The notes under the pieces were generated by a model that was given only the letters and a program-made list of their open reading frames with translations, did no database searches and was not told the origin of the DNA. From JASFJH01 sp050117725 (GTDB taxonomy: Bacteria; Pseudomonadota; Gammaproteobacteria; AKS1), in the NCBI GenBank assembly GCA_050117725.1, contig JASFME010000168.1:1-5093 (forward strand): a DNA stretch of 5,093 nt, written 5' to 3'. This document shows positions 4,264-5,093 of the stretch, one piece after another; the stretch's first letter is position 1; the number at the start of each line of letters is the position of its first letter. The position numbers were made by a program, and so were the translations under genes.

Positions 4264-5093
4264 ATGCCTGCGGCGAGACTGCTGGTACTGCTCATTCTGC
4301 TGTTACTGGCCGCCTTCGTCCTGTCGCTGCTGATCGGCAGCGTCGCGCTCGAACCCGGCAACATCATGCAGGCCCTGTTCGGTTCGGCCGATGCCATGAC
4401 CACCGGTATCATTCAGGAACTGCGGCTGCCGCGCGCGCTGGCGGCCTTCGCGGTTGGCGGTCTGCTGGCACTGGCCGGGGTGCTCATGCAGGTGCTGTTG
4501 CGCAACCCGCTCGCCGATCCCTACATACTCGGCATCTCTGGCGGTGCCGGGGTCGCGGTACTGCTGTCGCTGCTGGCGGGCATCGGCAGTGGCTGGCTGC
4601 ACGGCGCCGCATTTGGCGGCGCGCTCGCCTCGATGCTGCTCGTGTTTGCGCTGGCGCATGGCAAGGGTTGCTGGACCCCGACCCGGCTGTTGCTGACCGG
4701 AGTCGTGCTTGCCTTCGGCTGGGGCGCGCTGATCAGCCTGCTGCTTGTCACTGCCTCGCACGAACGCCTGCCCGGCATGCTGTTCTGGTTAATCGGCGAT
4801 CTCGGTGCCGTGCAGCAGGTCTGGCCGGCCCTGCTGGTACTGGTACTTGGTCTGCTACTGGCCTGGCCGCTGGCCCGCACCCTGAACGTCATGGCGCATG
4901 GCGAACTGCGTGCCGCGAGCCTCGGCGTCAACACCGACCGCACGCGGCGCGGCCTGTATGTACTGGCCTCGTTACTCACCGCGACGGCCGTGACCCTGGC
5001 CGGCAGTATCGGCTTCATCGGCCTGGTCATCCCGCACCTGTTGCGCCTGCTCGGCGCGCGTGATCACCGCGTGCTGTTACCTGCCAGCGTACT
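4264..5093 (+). CDS. FecCD/BtuC-family ABC transporter permease (3' end outside window)
   Basis: Forms the inner-membrane channel of an ABC importer for iron-siderophore, heme or cobalamin, paired with a periplasmic binding protein and an ATPase. ATG 4264 starts 5 bp after the HAD stop, with a weak GGGA site inside the end of that gene. 276 codons are present; the family is usually about 330-350 residues, so roughly 55-75 are missing. Visible hallmarks are an N-terminal hydrophobic helix (5-25), LRLPRALAAFAVGGLLALAG (53-72), NPLADPYILGISGGAG (81-96), LLLTGVVLAFGWGAL (142-156), the GELRAASLGVN loop (213-223) and GFIGLVIPHLLRLLG (250-264) followed by DHRVLLPAS. Multiple further membrane segments are obvious. 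The substrate cannot be told from the permease alone; partner genes should follow to the right. Confidence 0.95.
   Translation, partial: MPAARLLVLLILLLLAAFVLSLLIGSVALEPGNIMQALFGSADAMTTGIIQELRLPRALAAFAVGGLLALAGVLMQVLLRNPLADPYILGISGGAGVAVLLSLLAGIGSGWLHGAAFGGALASMLLVFALAHGKGCWTPTRLLLTGVVLAFGWGALISLLLVTASHERLPGMLFWLIGDLGAVQQVWPALLVLVLGLLLAWPLARTLNVMAHGELRAASLGVNTDRTRRGLYVLASLLTATAVTLAGSIGFIGLVIPHLLRLLGARDHRVLLPASV

Noticed and set aside
4303..5030. Minus-strand open frames and an out-of-frame + strand frame over the permease gene
   Set aside because: Ala/Arg/Gln-rich low-complexity translations. The + frame from 4264 gives an unmistakable FecCD permease with conserved motifs.

Overview
The window looks like chromosomal DNA of a gammaproteobacterium. 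It is GC-rich in its genes and carries an RppH-type RNA pyrophosphohydrolase next to a SerB-like HAD phosphatase, a pairing I recall from Pseudomonas. I cannot name a genus.

Layout, left to right. (1) Positions 1-155 hold the 3' end of a + strand gene whose C-terminus resembles DUF58 proteins, the usual partners of MoxR AAA ATPases. (2) Positions 156-407 are a convergent intergenic gap filled entirely with repeat DNA: one to two heptamer copies, three back-to-back bulged hairpins with 3-nt loops (about 169-257), a near-perfect array of 14.9 copies of GGCAGTT (260-363), an AT-rich spacer, and four decayed heptamers in the opposite orientation (386-413). The decayed heptamers run into the last codons of the next gene. 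(3) A minus-strand cluster follows, transcribed right to left: rppH (3470 to 3000), a DUF3050 gene (2949 to 2167), an RDD membrane protein (2131 to 1391) and a SpoIIM-family membrane protein (1394 to 408). The gaps are 50 bp, 35 bp and a 4-bp ATGA overlap, so this is probably one operon. (4) A 119-131 bp divergent promoter region separates rppH from + strand genes: a HAD-IB phosphatase (3602-4258) and, 5 bp later, a FecCD/BtuC-type ABC permease (4264 to the window edge, incomplete).

Function. The RDD and SpoIIM proteins belong to the membrane-protein set often found with MoxR-DUF58 genes, and here the DUF58-like gene faces them from the other side of the repeat block. RppH starts mRNA decay by removing 5' pyrophosphate. 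The HAD protein is a small-molecule phosphatase, possibly histidinol phosphatase by analogy with Pseudomonas. The permease belongs to an iron-chelate or cobalamin importer. No phage, transposase, CRISPR or defence gene is visible. The most unusual part is the structured repeat block between the convergent genes.
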